From Gammaproteobacteria bacterium (GTDB lineage Bacteria > Pseudomonadota > Gammaproteobacteria > Cardiobacteriales > Wohlfahrtiimonadaceae): DNA of 5,832 nt. Positions 5,600 through 5,832 of this stretch are shown one piece after another. The translations under genes were made by a program, and so were the position numbers. The notes beneath the pieces were generated by a model. The model saw nothing but the letters and a program-made list of their open reading frames with translations, was not told the origin of the DNA and did no database searches. The DNA lies in NCBI GenBank assembly GCA_003864535.1, contig BHEQ01000136.1, positions 1 through 5,832 on the forward strand. Reading direction: 5' to 3'. The number at the start of each line of letters is the position of its first letter. Within the stretch, counting starts at the first letter, position 1.

Positions 5600-5680
5600 T
5601 CTTAACATATTCATTTTTATAGACTACATGTTAAATAATGATGACTTTAAATGCTGAATTTGACATTCCACCCCCTAAAT

Positions 5681-5717
5681 CCCCCCTTTGCAAGGGGGAC
5701 TTACTCCTCCCCCTTGC
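5681..5717. repeat. GC-rich hairpin core of the MITE
   Basis: GCAAGGGGG (5690-5698) pairs perfectly with CCCCCTTGC (5709-5717) across a 10-base loop. The same G-run can instead pair with the C-run at 5681-5686, giving CCCCCTT-TGC-AAGGGGG. The two folds exclude each other. An outer CCACC (5668-5672) can pair with GGTGG (5722-5726). A T-run follows at 5743-5748, so weak terminator activity on the plus strand is possible, though it is not adjacent to the stem. Confidence 0.7.
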
Positions 5718-5751
5718 TTTCGGTGGAGGTTGGGAGGGGTTGCTTTTTTAG

Positions 5752-5766
5752 CTGCTGAATAGTTAC
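5752..5766 (-). repeat. Right terminal inverted repeat of the MITE
   Basis: CTGCTGAATAGTTAC on the plus strand, the inverted partner of 5585-5599 with one mismatch. Confidence 0.8.
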
Positions 5767-5774
5767 GATTTTTT
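5767..5774 (+). repeat. Right flanking direct repeat (target site duplication)
   Basis: GATTTTTT, identical to 5577-5584, directly following the right inverted repeat. Confidence 0.75.
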
Positions 5775-5832
5775 AAGGACTTTTAAGCATGTTTTTTAAT
5801 AATTCACATAAATAAATAGGAAAAAAAAATAA

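Larger units (their letters stand above)
5585..5766. mobile_element. MITE-like non-autonomous element, 182 bp, possibly IS66-related
   Basis: The ends are 15-bp inverted repeats with one mismatch: GTAACTACTCAGCAG (5585-5599) and CTGCTGAATAGTTAC (5752-5766). The exact 8-bp direct repeat GATTTTTT flanks both sides. The inside has no open reading frame of useful size, so it would depend on a transposase supplied elsewhere. IS66-family elements typically have ends starting GTAA and make 8-bp duplications, so that family is a reasonable source; this is inference from the ends alone. The right part of the element is GC-rich with strong hairpin potential, unlike its AT-rich surroundings. A second TGCTGAAT (5652-5659), matching the right end, lies inside. 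The near-perfect ends and intact duplication suggest a recent insertion. Confidence 0.8.
5284..5832. other. 549-base gene-free, repeat-rich region upstream of moaA
   Basis: No convincing gene lies here. From left to right it holds the moaA leader, a 16-bp repeat copy with its tail (5319-5342), a long imperfect hairpin (5344-5397) whose right half is a dispersed repeat (5366-5412), an AT-rich stretch, 15-bp tandem repeats (5490-5550), a second copy of the 16-bp repeat (5568-5583), the MITE-like element (5585-5766) with its direct repeats, and an AT-rich tail ending in a run of A. The moaA promoter must lie here, but no pair of boxes stands out. Confidence 0.8.

Noticed and set aside
5554..5600. 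Shine-Dalgarno-like TTGAGGAGC on the plus strand suggesting a small gene
   Set aside because: No start codon opening a meaningful frame follows at a suitable distance, and the MITE begins 23 bases later.

Overview
The window is AT-rich chromosomal DNA. Gene content (a YggT-family protein, a YccS-like FUSC transporter and MoaA) and clear Shine-Dalgarno sites point to a low-GC gammaproteobacterium. The sequence does not let me name a genus. I recognise no phage, plasmid, CRISPR, tRNA or rRNA.

Layout. An acidic protein of unknown function lies on the minus strand (44-451). It is divergent from a YggT-family membrane protein (618-1166), and the 166-base gap between them carries two adjacent 13-bp tandem duplications. 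A 231-base gap follows, with a dispersed repeat copy and more short tandem repeats. Next come a membrane-anchored TPR protein with a PLDc_N-like N-terminus (1398-2147) and, 39 bases on, a 714-residue FUSC/YccS-type membrane protein (2187-4331), probably cotranscribed. The FUSC gene converges on moaA (4309-5283, minus) with a 23-bp overlap of the coding ends. The last 549 bases (5284-5832) hold no convincing gene but are dense in repeats.

How the genes work together. YggT, the TPR protein and the FUSC protein are all inner-membrane proteins and may form a loose envelope neighbourhood, but nothing proves a shared pathway. MoaA starts molybdenum cofactor synthesis, and no other moa gene is present here.

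Most notable signal. The right-hand intergenic region contains a 182-bp MITE-like element (5585-5766). It has 15-bp terminal inverted repeats starting GTAA, an exact flanking 8-bp direct repeat (GATTTTTT), no coding capacity and a GC-rich hairpin core. Removing the element and one direct repeat restores a sequence closely matching another copy at 5319-5342, as expected if it inserted into an older repeat. A separate dispersed repeat is shared by 1187-1230 and 5366-5412; in the second copy it forms the right half of a long hairpin. Short tandem duplications of 7-15 bp recur in both genes and spacers. I see no complete new defence or metabolic system.
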